From the NCBI RefSeq assembly GCF_902459465.1, contig NC_047066.1, positions 8,745,047-8,809,046 on the forward strand: a stretch of 64,000 bases of DNA, in the 5' to 3' direction. Positions 11,501 through 22,413 of the stretch are shown here, one piece after another. The position numbers and the translations under genes are program-made. Numbering within the stretch: position 1 is the stretch's first letter; each line of letters starts with the position of its first letter. The notes beneath the pieces were generated by a model, which was not told the origin of the DNA, ran no database searches, and worked only from the letters and a program-made list of their open reading frames with translations. This stretch comes from Asterias rubens. Lineage: Eukaryota > Echinodermata > Asteroidea > Forcipulatida > Asteriidae.

Positions 11501-13149
11501 CCGGTTTTAAAATGTACAACGAGCGTGATGGTGGTATACTCAACCCATCCCATCGAGAGCCTCTCTCGATGGGATGGGTTGAGTATACCACATCACGCTC
11601 GTTGGAGTGCGATATCGTTCTAGAGTGTGTGTTAGAGAGGGCGCTCTAACAAATTGTTTAAGGACAGAGTGAAGACATAACACCTTTAAGTTAATAACAG
11701 TGTTTGTATTTGTTTCTATAGTAAAACTGTTGGATCGCCAAGTGTCCAGTTGGAAACAAGGAGTAAGTATTGTTGGTCGAAATTTACGTTAGACCGGCAG
11801 CCCAGAGCACTTTGGTTAAAGGAACGAGGTACCAATATTTGAGTACAGGAACGTTTAGTGGATAACCTGACATAGTCAGATATGGATGTCTGCCGGGGAC
11901 CCCCCGCTGCGTGTGGCGCATGGACCCCCAACAAAGAGGCAAAATAATGGTCCGAATCAAACATTCTAGGTACCACATGAAAGTGGAAATGGTCATTACC
12001 ATTGTGGTTCAAAATTCTCCTTGTTTTGTGCATTATCATTGTTTAATGCCCTTGTGTAGTAGGTCCCCACCTTGTGTTTATGTTTCATCAATGTTTCCTT
12101 TTCTAGCAGACGCAACGAGAGCTAAGCTGCCACACCTACCGGTACCCGGCGGTAGCATGGAGTATTCGTACGCATATGACCACCAACCAGCGAAGCCTGG
12201 TGCACAGGAAGATCCTGATCAAGGTGACCACATCTACTACTCCGTAGGCGAGAGTGGGTACAGACAGGGAAACCCCCGCTATGACTGGCAGAGGAAGATA
12301 TCAGCTACCAAGGAGCTTGACACATCTACGGATGATGCCAAACACCATCCATACTTTGTGATCAACAGGGACGAGGATGGCGACGAGGTTACTGACTCGT
12401 CAACAGGGGTCAAACATAGTGAAGTCGACGACGACTACACTCCATTGGTACCTACTGGAGATCCAAAGTCACGAAGTGAACAACCTGGGAAAGAGGATAA
12501 TGTGTCACCAACTTTGGCAAAAGGAAGCGATGTGGGTATTTCCAATGCGGACGACGGTAATTATTTTCCATTGGTCCAAGCTGCAGCCACAATGTCCCCC
12601 GTGAAGCAATCTGGATACGAAGATGCAAAGATACCCACTTCAACCTCGCCGTCAGAAGTACAACCCAGTAACTATGACAACAACACCTATACCCCATTGG
12701 TCCAAGCTGCAGCCCCAATGTCCCCCGTCAAGCAATCTGGATACGAAGATGCAAAGATACCCATTTCAACCTCGCCGACAGAGGCACAACCCAGTAACTG
12801 TGACGATGACACCTACACCCCATTGGCCCTTACCGTAGAATCCAAATCTCAAAATGAACACTCTGGATACGAAGCTGCAACAATTCTGAAACTCGGTTCG
12901 GCAGCCATTACTGACGACATGTCCCCCTACGACCACTTGCACAGACAGGAAGAGAACGAATCAAGAGAGGGCGCAAATTCAACCGTGGATGTCGACGACT
13001 ACCAACATCTGGTCAAACTCGGTTCGGCAGCCATTACTGACGACATGTCCCCCTACGACCACTTGCACAGACAGGAAGAGAACGAATCAAGAGAGGGCGC
13101 AAATTCAACCGTGGATGTCGACGACTACCAACATCTGGTCAATAACTAA
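8392..13149 (+). CDS. Gene B: type I membrane receptor of the tandem family, 625 aa
   Basis: The exons are 8392-8564, 9386-9492, 10239-10395, 10915-11274, 11722-11762 and 12110-13149, totalling 1878 nt (625 codons plus stop) with no internal stop. Residues 1-33 look like a signal peptide (hydrophobic core VFIVLMF, likely cut after CSA). Residues 58-94 form a six-Cys module (CNRTGTC to CPTDCW). Residues 94-146 form a second six-Cys module (CGYNDATVC core, CIC end). Cys147 precedes a Thr/Ala/Gln stalk to about 225, and the membrane helix is about 230-251, followed by RRRGRLRTVRK. The tail from about 266 holds YSYAYDH, YYSV, YTPL and YFPL sites, SGYEDA repeats and a duplicated YDHL/YQHL pair. 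The start at 8392 has an ACCATGG context; an in-frame ATG at 8386 is possible. The molecular role is unknown; a receptor is inferred from topology. Confidence 0.82.
8895..9302 (+). mobile_element. R3 inverted-repeat element in gene B intron 1
   Basis: Starts TTAAAGGAACGTTAAAGAAT and ends CTGTAATATTCCTTTAA. Shares a body (AACTCC-AAACGGGAAA, CAAGGGATG) with copies at 10737 and 35052. Confidence 0.75.
9386..9492 (+). CDS. Gene B exon 2 (Cys module 1)
   Basis: The acceptor is aatatag and the donor gtatgt. The Cys spacing is C-x5-C-x8-C-x3-C-x3-C-x3-C-W. It carries Asn glycosylation sequons (NRT, NSS). Confidence 0.8.
10239..10395 (+). CDS. Gene B exon 3 (Cys module 2)
   Basis: The acceptor is aatattag and the donor gtaaga. 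Read in the phase set by exon 2 it gives CPRNQNRICGYNDATVC and ends in CIC, matching D and E. The ATG at its first base is a coincidence, and that other frame is not the coding one. Confidence 0.8.
10737..10913 (+). mobile_element. R3 element 3' half, abutting gene B exon 4
   Basis: From AACTCCAAACGGGAAATTAG to TGTAATGTTCCTTTAA. The next base completes the AG acceptor of exon 4. Confidence 0.7.
10915..11274 (+). CDS. Gene B exon 4 (stalk and membrane helix)
   Basis: It opens with GCGGTDPGP, then about 14 units of a five-residue [AT]T-x-QA repeat, a hydrophobic helix of about 22 residues and RRRGRLRTVRK. The donor is gtaagt. Both ends are phase 2. The acceptor lies at the edge of an R3 repeat. 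Confidence 0.85.
11518..11603. repeat. Near-perfect 86-bp hairpin in gene B intron 4
   Basis: Arms of about 41 bp separated by 3 nt, with one bulged base. The arms begin AACGAGCGTGATG and end CATCACGCTCGTT. Confidence 0.92.
11722..11762 (+). CDS. Gene B exon 5 (linker)
   Basis: A 41-nt exon reading KTVGSPSVQLETR between ttctatag and gtaagt. It has the same size and phases as D exon 5. Confidence 0.75.
12110..13149 (+). CDS. Gene B exon 6 (cytoplasmic tail)
   Basis: The acceptor is ttctagcag (12101-12109); using the tag three bases earlier would add one codon, but alignment to D favours 12110. The tail is about 345 residues and contains 42-residue SPVKQSGYEDA repeats and a perfect terminal duplication. 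Confidence 0.87.
12889..13140 (+). repeat. Perfect 126-bp tandem duplication at the gene B C-terminus
   Basis: The units at 12889-13014 and 13015-13140 appear identical. Each encodes 42 residues with SPYDHL and DDYQHLV, so B has tyrosines at about 553, 577, 595 and 619 where its relatives have one pair. Confidence 0.93.
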
Positions 13150-13229
13150 CAAACAGTCCGTTGACAGCAGCAGTTAACTTAAGCTAAACCGAAACAATTC
13201 ATATAATGTAGTTTAGTATTGTAAACAAA

Positions 13230-13720
13230 CAAGATTAGAACTATGGTATGATATTGGATATTGGTCATTCCCGATTGTACCTCGAACATCAATTGCTTTT
13301 TTCGAGATTGAATATTGGATATTTCAGATAGTTAAATTATGTAGACATTAACAAGAATAATACTTTGGTGTGACAGTAAAGAATAGTTGCTGATGGATAT
13401 TGGAAATTGACGATTGTACAGCGAATATTAATGTTGCTTTTCCGATATTAGATATTGGACATTCCAATAGGTTTGTCTCATATCGATTTACAGGGTAGAT
13501 AAACCTGTTGGAATGTTCAACATCCAATATCGAAAAAGCAACATTGATTTTCGCTGCACAAACATAATATGGGTGAATGTCAAATATCCAATATAAAACT
13601 AACTTTACTGTCTTGACATTACAGTAAAGTTAATTTGATATCGGATATTGGACACTCATGATTGCACAGAAAGTATCAATGTTGCTTTTTCGATATTTGA
13701 TACTGGGAAATAGATAATAT
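13230..13720. repeat. Cluster of GATATTGGA units with a central palindrome
   Basis: Direct and inverted copies of a unit with GATATTGGACATTC and AATGTTGCTTTTTCGATA. The best pair forms arms at about 13413-13475 and 13501-13562. Follows gene B. Confidence 0.75.
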
Positions 13721-13885
13721 TTTAAAAAGTATAACAAGATTGCATATCAATAAGAGAAAACAAACCTGGTATATGCAAGGTAAAAAGGCATTGGAGGTTA
13801 AAGCTAAAAATCCGTAGAATTAGTTCTATGTGTAATGTTTTTTTTGTGTAAAACTAGGCTCATTCGGTGGTGGGGTGGGGGGGGG

Positions 13886-14112
13886 GACTCCCTCTGTTTT
13901 CGAGAAAGATTTTCTCGAAATCAAGCAATATCTGAAAGCACAGAACTTCGTGTGACAGGGGTATATTTTCTTTCATTATTATCCTGCAACTTTGACAACC
14001 AATTGAGCTCAAAGTTTCACAGATTTGTTATTTTGTGCATATCTTGGGATACACCAAGTGAGAAGACTGGTCTTTTACAATCACCAATAAAAAAGGTGTC
14101 CAGTGCCTTTAA
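13886..14112 (-). mobile_element. R1 element, truncated
   Basis: The left part is replaced by a poly-G run at about 13871-13886; the right terminal repeat is intact (GTCCAGTGCCTTTAA). Confidence 0.75.
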
Positions 14113-15056
14113 CGCAAGGAAGTTGAATTCAGCCCTTTTAGAAATCACGGTTTTTTATTCGGCTCTGGCCTAGGCTACGTACATTTTTAATCCAACTGTC
14201 GAAGCCTGTAAGCCAACGCCATAGTTTCGATTAGGCTTTGTATATGTACGCTATTAATAACCTGTTGCATTGTTCTAATTTGCGACCTAAAGCGCTGCTG
14301 CACTATATATTCTTGTCCATCTTGCTCTCCATACAAAACATAGATTATATAACTTATCCAGTTGCCATGATTTACTTTTACAACTACCTCCTGAAATGGT
14401 AATACAGCTGTATTGCAAATTGCATTATAACACAAATTGTTTATAACAAATTTGTAAATAACATCATGTACTAATGACCTTGCGTTTGCCTTCGATGATA
14501 AGTATAGTTTTGTTGTTATTAGTAACTATCACTTTTTGACCACGTACATGCCTAGCTGGTTATGATAAACACAGTCCGTTTATACTGAAAACAATTACTT
14601 CACGTATTGAAAGAGTTTGTTGTATCGGTTCTCGATCTTACTTCCTTCTTTTGGTTGTAAGCATTTTTCTTTCACCAAGAATAAACTAACTAAAACGGTT
14701 AGCCCGTATAAAGCTATACGTTTACCATATTTTATGTATAATAAAACTATTAGTAATATAAATGTTTCAGATGGTTATAAGATTCTGAATTTAACGCACT
14801 TATCTACAAATGAAGTAAAGCGACTTAAATAAAAAGAGAAACATTTCCAGGACACGTTGTTGAAGTTTTGCGGTGTTGCAAATTACATTTGGATCAATTT
14901 GCTGGTCCAAATTTTTGCTTTCGTTTTGAATATATTTCTTTGAGTCAGCATAATTTTTGACTTGCTTTGAGGCTTCTAGCAATTGTGTTTGCCAAAACAG
15001 AGAGCAAATAGCCTTTAAATGGAAACTGTACCTTTGGTTTTGGGAATCGTTGGGTG

Positions 15057-15440
15057 TTTTAAAGGCAGTGGACACTGTTGTAATTACTCAAAATAATTAT
15101 TTGCATAAAACCTTACTTGGTAACGAGTAATTGAGAGCTGATGTTGAGAGTATAAAACATTATGAGAAACGGATCCCTCTGAAGTAACGCAGTTTTCGAG
15201 AAATAAGTGTTTTTCCACAAACTTTGATTTCGAGATCCAGAATTAGAATTTGAGGGGTCGAAATCAAGCGCCACCTTCGTGCGACAAGGGTGTTTTTCCC
15301 CCTTCATTATCTTCAACTTCGACGACCAATTGAGATCAAATTTTCACGGGTGTGTTATTTTGTGCTTAGGTCTATATGGAGATACACCAAGTGAGAAGAC
15401 TGGTCTTTGACAATTACCAATGGTGTCCAGTGTCTTTAAA
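15057..15440 (-). mobile_element. R1 element, full length
   Basis: Both terminal repeats are present. Lies in the B-C spacer. Confidence 0.85.
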
Positions 15441-15800
15441 AGTGTTTATCAATCGAATACATCCCCTTTAAAATTTGTATTGAAACAAATCCATCAATAT
15501 GACGAATATAGGAATATTTGTTGATCTTGATATGAAAAGTGATACTGTGTTAACGTATTAAATATGGAAAGCGAAAATTGGCTCTGGTATCCCCTTTCTA
15601 TAATATCCACAGTCATCTCTCGGGTTTTGCAAATTGTTAAAACATAGTGTTCTTTCATTGTTACTGGGAGCGACACCATAACAAAAGTTTATATTCTATT
15701 TTTTTTTATAACGAATCATCTTACTGTACAAAAAGTAATACAACAGCTTTAACAGTTTCAAAGGCTTTGAAAACCATGACATATGGTGAGGAGTTCCACC

Positions 15801-15982
15801 ATGGTATGGACGGCACAAACAGGATTTGGACCGAGGACATTCGCACTAAGTTTGAAAGTGTTCATAGTAGTGTTGTTTTTTGCTCATGAACGACTTGGCT
15901 CATGTACAGCATATCGTGTTGCACTTCCAGAGGCATTGAAACTGAATCGTGATCAAATGATTGAGCACTTCTGCACAGCAGG
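15801..15982 (+). CDS. Gene C exon 1 (signal peptide)
   Basis: Reads MVWTAQTGFGPRTFALSLK, then a hydrophobic core, and ends EHFCTAG at donor gtgagg in phase 2. Confidence 0.82.
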
Positions 15983-18900
15983 GTGAGGACTGTATATTAA
16001 TTAGGCCTTATTTGTTTGTTTTGTTAAGTTTGCATCTGGTTCGAAAGAATATTACTTGGTTTTACGGTTACCCTTGCACCAACGTGTGTAAAGTACTGTA
16101 AACTTAGCACTTCCCTAGTGTTTTTGGGTCAAGGAAACCAGCAAAATAACATAATCGGTTATGACGGCCATTTGAAATTCAAAAATAACTGCAATAGTCA
16201 AATGCATTTTTCCCGTATCTTGGTCTATGAAACACACAGAGACATTTCCAGCTCAAGGAACCCGATAGAGGGGGGGGGGGGGGGGGAGGGGTGGGGGGTT
16301 GCACATGGGTCTATCCATGCCGGCGGTCTATATCTTGGTACCGTAAACTACACACGCCACACAATGGGATTCAACGGGATTCAACCCATGTGTTGTGTAA
16401 CACATGTAAAATAACCCACTGCACTTATCGAAAAGAGAAGGGTTCGGTGTCTTTGAAAAGCGTTTGTAACCGTTTGTTATAAAATGCATATGGTTAGAAA
16501 GGTGTTTCAAAAATAGAATACAATGATCCACACAGTCATTTGCATCGAAATTGCGTGGTTTTCCTTTTACTTTGCGAACTAACAGGGTCGGCCATTAATG
16601 GGAGTCAAAAACTTGACTCCCTTAAATGGCCGACTGTGTTTGTCGACGAGGTAAAAGGAAAACCACGCAATTTCGAGTGATACTTGTGTGGATCATTATA
16701 TTCTACTTTTAAAATATCTTTCTAATCATATGCATTTTATAACACTCGACCGATCCAAGGCAACGTGTTCCATTAAAGCGCCATATCACCTTGTAAACCC
16801 TTATAAGGTGCTAAATAATTGGGTCTCAGAATCCATTACTGCAATAACCTATCTTTCTGGAAGTTTGTATATACTCAGTGCCTTGAGTACCTTGTTTGGT
16901 AGATACGTGCGCTATATAAGACTTCAATATTATTATTGTTATTATTTGCAAAATGTACAGGACATTACACACATTGAAGAAACTCTGGATAAAACAAAAC
17001 CACATAAGACCGGAAAATCAAACAAACTTTGACGGTGTGGAGTGATTTATAACGAAATTAGTTATTTCTATTTAGAATACAAAGCTGCGCAAGTGAGCCT
17101 GAACTAAACTGTGGACAAGATCAATGGTCAGCAAATCCACTGTGTACGCAGATCTGTATTTCTGAGAGCTGTCATGACAATTGCTGGTTCATCCCAGGTA
17201 TGCTTGCAATTTCAGGGTAAACATTAAATAATTCGTCGTCATTAAAACCGATGAAATGTATTTCTTTGAAACCTTGAATGGTGGAAACACGACATAGTAA
17301 GGTTTGCGGTAATACCATGTAATGATAATCTCTGAATGAGTTGGATTGGTTCTAATTGAGTTGGGGTGGTTCCGAAAAGAACCGTAGGGCAACTCTCTAC
17401 CATGGAACCAGAAGTTAATATTATTTTATGTTGTACATTTCATTCCCGAACTTATGTTTACTGCATTTCTAAACTCCTGTTAGATAATTCACCCTCCCGC
17501 TGCTATGCAAACCAGGATCGGATCTGTAGCTACAGCAATGCTAATGTTTGCCAGGCTAGGCACGGGAATAAAACAAGTGTGTGCGTATACGCCTCATCGT
17601 CACCAGCATTCTGCATCTGTCAATACATGCCAGACACACCGTATATCAGGTAAACTTTCAAGGCTCAAGGTTCATTATATTTTCCTTTTCCCTCTTGTGG
17701 AGCACATTGGGCTCACGAAGACGACACGGGGTATCTTGAAACGAACTGTTATCTTCGATTAAAAGGCAGTGGACACTATTGGTAATTACTCAAAATAATT
17801 ATCAGCATAAAACCTCATCTGGTAACGAGTAATGGGGAGAGGTTGATAGTATAATACATTGTGAGAAACTGCTCCCTCTGAAGTGACGCAGTGACGAGAA
17901 AGAAGTAGTTTTCCACGAATTTGATTTTGAGACCTCAAGTTTAGAATTTGAGGTCTCGAAATCAAGCATCTGAAAGCACACAACTTTGTGTGACAAAGGT
18001 ATTTTTTTCTTTCATAGTTATCTCGCAACTCCGACAGCCAATCAATCTAAAATTTTCACAGTTTTGTTATTTTCTGCATATGTTGAGATACAGCAAGTGA
18101 GAAGACTGGTCTTTAACAATTACCAATAGAGTCCACTTTCTTTAACTGAGTCAGGCTATTGCCATTATGGCTGCCACTCACTACACACAGAACTATGGGA
18201 TTTCATTTCACTTGTTTAAACACATCGAAAGCGAGCTAGCAAAATACACAGCAGTATCGAAACAATGTCCAACAACATGCAGTGTTGTTTTTATATTTAC
18301 ATGTTTTATTTCGTGCAATACTGATTGATAACATTCATTAGGCACCAAACCATAATACCGAACCGCAGCCATCTTGACTTCCATTCCAGTCAGAAGTGAT
18401 GGTTCAAGGGCATAATGGACGGACTCCATGTTGTGTTACTGTGATGATTAAATCGATATGAGTAATATATACAGGTTCTTGAGTTAAAACAATTGTTTGT
18501 ATACCCTCGAGATGTGAGCCATCGCAGTTTATAGGTCTTCCCATAAGGATGATAACAGTAGAAGACACTACATCAGCCACTAATGCGCAACACATTGCAC
18601 CACAAGGCACCACGGCATTAGGCACTACAGCACAGGCCACTACACCACGAGGTATCACAGCAAAAGCCACTCCAGCACAGCGCACTACACCACAATACAC
18701 TACAGCACTAACCACTACAGGAAAGGACACTACACCACAATACACCACAGCACAAGACGCCACATACCGAGACGCAACAGCAAAGGCCACTGTGGAACAA
18801 GACTCCAAACCACAAGGAACCACAGAGCAGGGCGTTGCATCACACGTCACCACTGGTACCCAACAAGATGACAGTGAAACTAACGTGGCAGCTGCTGTTC

Positions 18901-20803
18901 TTGGGTCTCTGTTTGCTCTCCTACTCATCTCGGTGACCATCGCTGCCGTGATATTCTGCATTCGAAGACAGAGAAGACTACGGACCGTCAGGAAACAGGC
19001 TGCGTAAGTTTTAGCTCCTATACAAATCAATTTCTCACCTTATTACAAAAATCCAAGTAGTAAAAAGTAATACTTAATTAATACAGTTAATAGTGCCGTC
19101 GCTATTTTATTTTGGAGAGTTGCGCTTAAAAATAAAAAAGAATGCTTAAAAAGAAAAAATGCTTCTGAAATTTAAAATAACTATACTCTTCCTTAAGTGC
19201 TCTGAAAAAAAAAAAAAAAAAATGCTATCTAACATTGGTACAACTAACTGATTTTGTAAATCAATAAAAGGACGGTGTTTATTGTTTTACTTTTAGAGAG
19301 ACCAAGGGGATAGCTCATTGTTCAAGTACTTTGGTTTGCATATTATTGTTGTTATCACACATTGCCTCCTTTAGTACCGGTAGGCCTTTCGTACAAAACA
19401 ACTTTATTTGAATGGTGCATTAATTTTGGGTTTTTAACGTTTTAAAAGTTTTACAGTGTTTTTAACTGTTTTAAATATTTGTATTAAACAGAAAACCTGC
19501 TGAACTGTCAAGTGTCAAGTTGGACACAAGTTCAAGTAAGTATAGTGTATGATTCATCAATGATGAATAATAGCCTCATTGAGGTTTTCAAAAAGTCGGT
19601 AGCGATATGCAACTACTCGAAGTGGAAACATTATGCATGAGTGTGTAGCACGATCAAAGTTTTCTTTGGGAGACTTAGGAACACTACCAGGTAAACTGTT
19701 GTCCATTTCATACGTTGGTCTGTACTGAGCACGCGCACATTACCGAGAACAATCGATTTCACCTGATTAGTTTGATCATGAAGCAATCCATTAGTTCCAG
19801 GGTTTGATGCAACCAACCACCCCCAAATTTCCCCATATTGTGACATTGTTTGAAACGGTAACTGGAAGCAAACCTAGTCTGAACATCTGACGTCACACTC
19901 CAAGGCTCGTGAATTACGCCAGTTACCAGCATTGAGGGTTGGGATGTCCGCAGCCTCGCTACCATGGGCAACGCGCCGTTTCGACAGGCATGCTGGGAAA
20001 AAAAATGGCACGGTGAGATCGATCACCCCTGGGAACGAGGTTGGGGTGCCCGGATCAGATACCAATGAACCTTGACATTGTATTTTTTCCACATGGAGAT
20101 TCACAGTAAAATTCTACATACATGTGAGACGTATAAAGTACGACGTACAACTATTCTGCACACCGCATGCGGACGACCGAAAGTGCAGCAAACAAACGTC
20201 ACCTCGGACCAATCGAAACACATGGAAAGTTTACGTCATCGCACGTTAATCCAAAGAAATAATTGCATCAAATGAAACCATTTGGCCCGTAGGACCAGTA
20301 CCTGTATTTTCCCTTGGGAATAAAGATAGGTACAAGTCTAAAGAAATCCTACATCATGCTGTTAAAACTACTTGTAATTATTTTTACGGATTATGTTTGG
20401 TCTAGGTATCAACAGACGACAGTTACCCGAAACACCGCCACCAGACGGCAATGTTGAATACGCATACATACCCTATCGACCAACAACGAATCAACGGCCA
20501 GAAAGTCAAGCTTACGCTTCCGTACACGAAGAGGAGGGGAGCTCCCACTATGTCAAGAACGGGCAAGAAGATGAAGAAACCACCGACGGCATCAAAAACA
20601 CCTACTTTGGTTGGATCCCAACTGTTGAACAAATGACTGAGAATGAGACTTCTGAAACCGCTGAAAGCCAAGGCGTGTCCTCTGCGACAGGGGATGTTCG
20701 TCTGGAGGACGACGACACCTCTTTTTCGTTTACTCAACATAAGGCTGGAACCTTTGATGGATACGAGATTCCAATGGTTAAGCAAACTGCACAAAACAAT
20801 TGA
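15801..20803 (+). CDS. Gene C: family receptor with a short tail, 467 aa
   Basis: The exons are 15801-15982, 17076-17197, 17484-17649, 18512-19003, 19492-19535 and 20406-20803, totalling 1404 nt, open throughout. The start is in CACCATGG. The signal peptide runs to about residue 37 (SCTA). Cys module 1 (about 61-102) has CASEPELNC to CHDNCW. Module 2 (about 102-157) has CYANQDRICSYSNANVC and CIC. The stalk (about 170-281) is the longest of the set. The helix is about 282-307, then RRQRRLRTVRKQAA. The tail is only about 132 residues: it keeps VEYAYIPY, AYASV, SSHYVKNG, NTYFGWIP and one DGYEIP, then stops. It lacks the repeat expansion and the C-terminal YDHL/YQHL pair. It could be a signalling-poor form or a gene losing its tail. 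Confidence 0.8.
16266..16305 (+). repeat. Poly-G tract
   Basis: A long G run with few interruptions in gene C intron 1. Similar G or C tracts lie at about 22656-22669, 33658-33687, 38819-38837 and 39239-39249. Confidence 0.85.
16360..16930 (-). mobile_element. Interspersed element (63448 family) split by a palindromic insert
   Basis: 16776-16930 and 16360-16445 match, in reverse, consecutive parts of the copy at 63448-63770 (CTTATATAGCG to GTTTACAAGGTG, then CTTTTCGATAAGTGCACTGGG). The gap between them is filled by the palindrome. Confidence 0.72.
16460..16768. mobile_element. Palindromic foldback element in gene C intron 1
   Basis: Arms of over 100 bp on each side of about 16605. For example CGAAATTGCGTGGTTTTCC at 16545 pairs with GGAAAACCACGCAATTTCG near 16657. 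The two strands encode almost the same short peptide. Confidence 0.85.
17076..17197 (+). CDS. Gene C exon 2 (Cys module 1)
   Basis: The acceptor is ctatttag and the donor gtatgc. Six Cys: C-x7-C-x10-C-x3-C-x4-C-x3-C-W. The loops are longer than in B. Confidence 0.78.
17484..17649 (+). CDS. Gene C exon 3 (Cys module 2)
   Basis: The acceptor is ctgttag and the donor gtaaac. Six Cys with the core CSYSNANVC and a closing CIC. Confidence 0.8.
17759..18145 (-). mobile_element. R1 element, full length, in gene C intron 3
   Basis: Starts TTAAAAGGCAGTGGACAC about 110 bp after the exon 3 donor and ends GTCCACTTTCTTTAA. Confidence 0.85.
18512..19003 (+). CDS. Gene C exon 4 (stalk and membrane helix)
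   Basis: The acceptor is accctcgag. It opens GCEPSQF, then a long Thr-rich stalk, a helix around AAAVLGSLFALLLISV, and a basic end at donor gtaagt. Confidence 0.8.
19492..19535 (+). CDS. Gene C exon 5 (linker)
   Basis: A 44-nt exon reading KPAELSSVKLDTSS between attaaacag and gtaagt. It keeps the family phases. Confidence 0.75.
20406..20803 (+). CDS. Gene C exon 6 (short cytoplasmic tail)
   Basis: The acceptor is ggtctag. Reads INRRQLPETPPP onward and stops after MVKQTAQNN at 20801-20803. Confidence 0.82.
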
Positions 20804-20830
20804 TCTTGACATTTGGAACCAGGGCCTAAC

Positions 20831-21392
20831 CTAGAGCTGCAGCACAAGCACAGAACACTATGCTTACCATAATACGGTTACCAGCCAAACCACCATGTCA
20901 CAGTATAGTTGTTGTGCCTGGTGTCCTGCTCATTTCTGCTTAATAGCATCAAAATGTTAAGCAATATTTTCCTGCTTAAGCAGCAACTCTATGAAATTGA
21001 TCCCAGTTGAAGTGACCAGTTTCGGTTGTGGGACCAACACGTCATCTGATGTACGCGAGATATTATATACAGTCCAACTGTAGCCTTTTAAGTACCAAAT
21101 GATTTCCTAGAGCTGCATAACAAAAAGGAGCCAAGCACAGACAGAATATGCTTAATACCAAAATAAGGTTACCAGCCAAACTACCATGTCACTGTGCAAT
21201 TGTTGTGACTGGTTTCCTGCTTCTTTCTGCTTAGCATACTGATGAACAATATTTTCTGCTTAAGCAGCTCTTTGATATTGAACCCAGTTGAAGGGACCAG
21301 TTTCGGTTTCTTTTTAACACATAACATCGTGTGGGACCAAAACGTCATCTAATGTACGCGAGACATTCTATAGTCCAATGTAGCCGTATAGA
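20831..21392 (+). repeat. Two-unit tandem duplication downstream of gene C
   Basis: Units of about 276-286 bp at 20831-21106 and 21107-21392 share CTAGAGCTGCA, GGTTACCAGCCAAAC, CTGCTTAAGCAGC, GACCAGTTTCGGTT and ATGTACGCGAGA in the same order. Confidence 0.85.
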
Positions 21393-22075
21393 AGTAACGA
21401 ATGTGCCAATGAGAAATTTTGCTAATCGAAATCAAAAGAATGAATATGAAAAGAAAACTCAACGAATGCAAACAAACTGCTGCATTATAACAATTGTTTG
21501 CCATTTCATTTTCTTGGACGGCCATTCCTAAAAAAAAATCAGGTGCTTAAATGATACAAACTGATAAGATTAAAGAAGTTCGGATGGTGCAGTGTAAATA
21601 CAAATAATTAAAGGGGAAAGTTATGGGCATATTAAAGATTGGCAAATCATTGCACCCAGCAAAATAATTACTGGCAACACCAAACATTTTCTTCGGAAAT
21701 TATTGAGTATTAACCAGATATATTTATCGCAAAAAAATTCAGATGAAATGGACAACTATTTATATATTCTGCACAACAATTTCACAAACGTGCAAAGTCA
21801 AAATATTTATCGCTAGTTTGCATTTTTGTTTGATAAAAGATGAGTACATAATTATAAATTTCCCAAACACTGGTTGAATATTATTATTGACCTTATCACC
21901 AGTCAGACTATGTGATTCTTTCTCCACCCAGTCTGATCACTATGTGTACGGCAGGTTGCCGATGTCACTGTTTTGATGGTAAAAGAATGAATTTGGCACA
22001 CAGTCAGAGCATAGCTCCATGCTAAGAGTATGTCATAAGAAAGATTATCTAAATAATGGTCATCACAGACTTGAC

Positions 22076-22413
22076 TTAAAGGCAGTGGACACTAATGGTA
22101 ATTACTCAAAATAATTATCAGCATAAAACCTCACTTGGTAACGAGTATAAATCATTGTGAGAAACGGCTCTCTCTGAAGTGAAGTAGTTTTCGAGAAAGA
22201 AGTAATTTTCCACGAATTTGATTTCGAGACCTCAAGTTCTAAACGCACACAACTTCGTGTGACAAGGGTGTTTTTTCTTTCATTATTATCTTGCAACTTC
22301 GACAACCAACTGAGCTCAAGTTTTCACAGGTTTGTTATTTCATGCATATGTTGAGATACACCAAGTAGAAGACTGGTCTTTGACAATTACCAATAGTGTC
22401 CACTGTCTTCAAA
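22076..22413 (-). mobile_element. R1 element, near full length
   Basis: Starts TTAAAGGCAGTGGACAC; an internal stretch is missing compared with the copy at 3408. Confidence 0.83.

Larger units (their letters stand above)
13150..15800. other. Gene B-gene C spacer
   Basis: The palindromic cluster at 13230 and R1 at 13886 and 15057. The remaining 14113-15056 and 15441-15800 show no gene or clear repeat. Confidence 0.6.

Noticed and set aside
11518-11603. microRNA precursor
   Set aside because: The 3-nt loop and almost perfect long stem do not fit a usual animal precursor; left as a hairpin to test.
12900-13149. Canonical ITAM in the tails
   Set aside because: The Tyr motifs of the terminal pair are 20-21 residues apart, outside the 6-12 residue ITAM spacing.
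16328-17032. Two related small proteins with the peptide SNHMHFIT on opposite strands
   Set aside because: Both are readings of the two arms of the palindrome at 16460-16768.
18404-19030. Long minus-strand frame rich in Val, Ala and Cys across the gene C stalk (also at 10888-11229 and 27611-27925)
   Set aside because: It is the mirror of the Thr/Ala/Gln codon repeats on the + strand; it has no splice or homology support.
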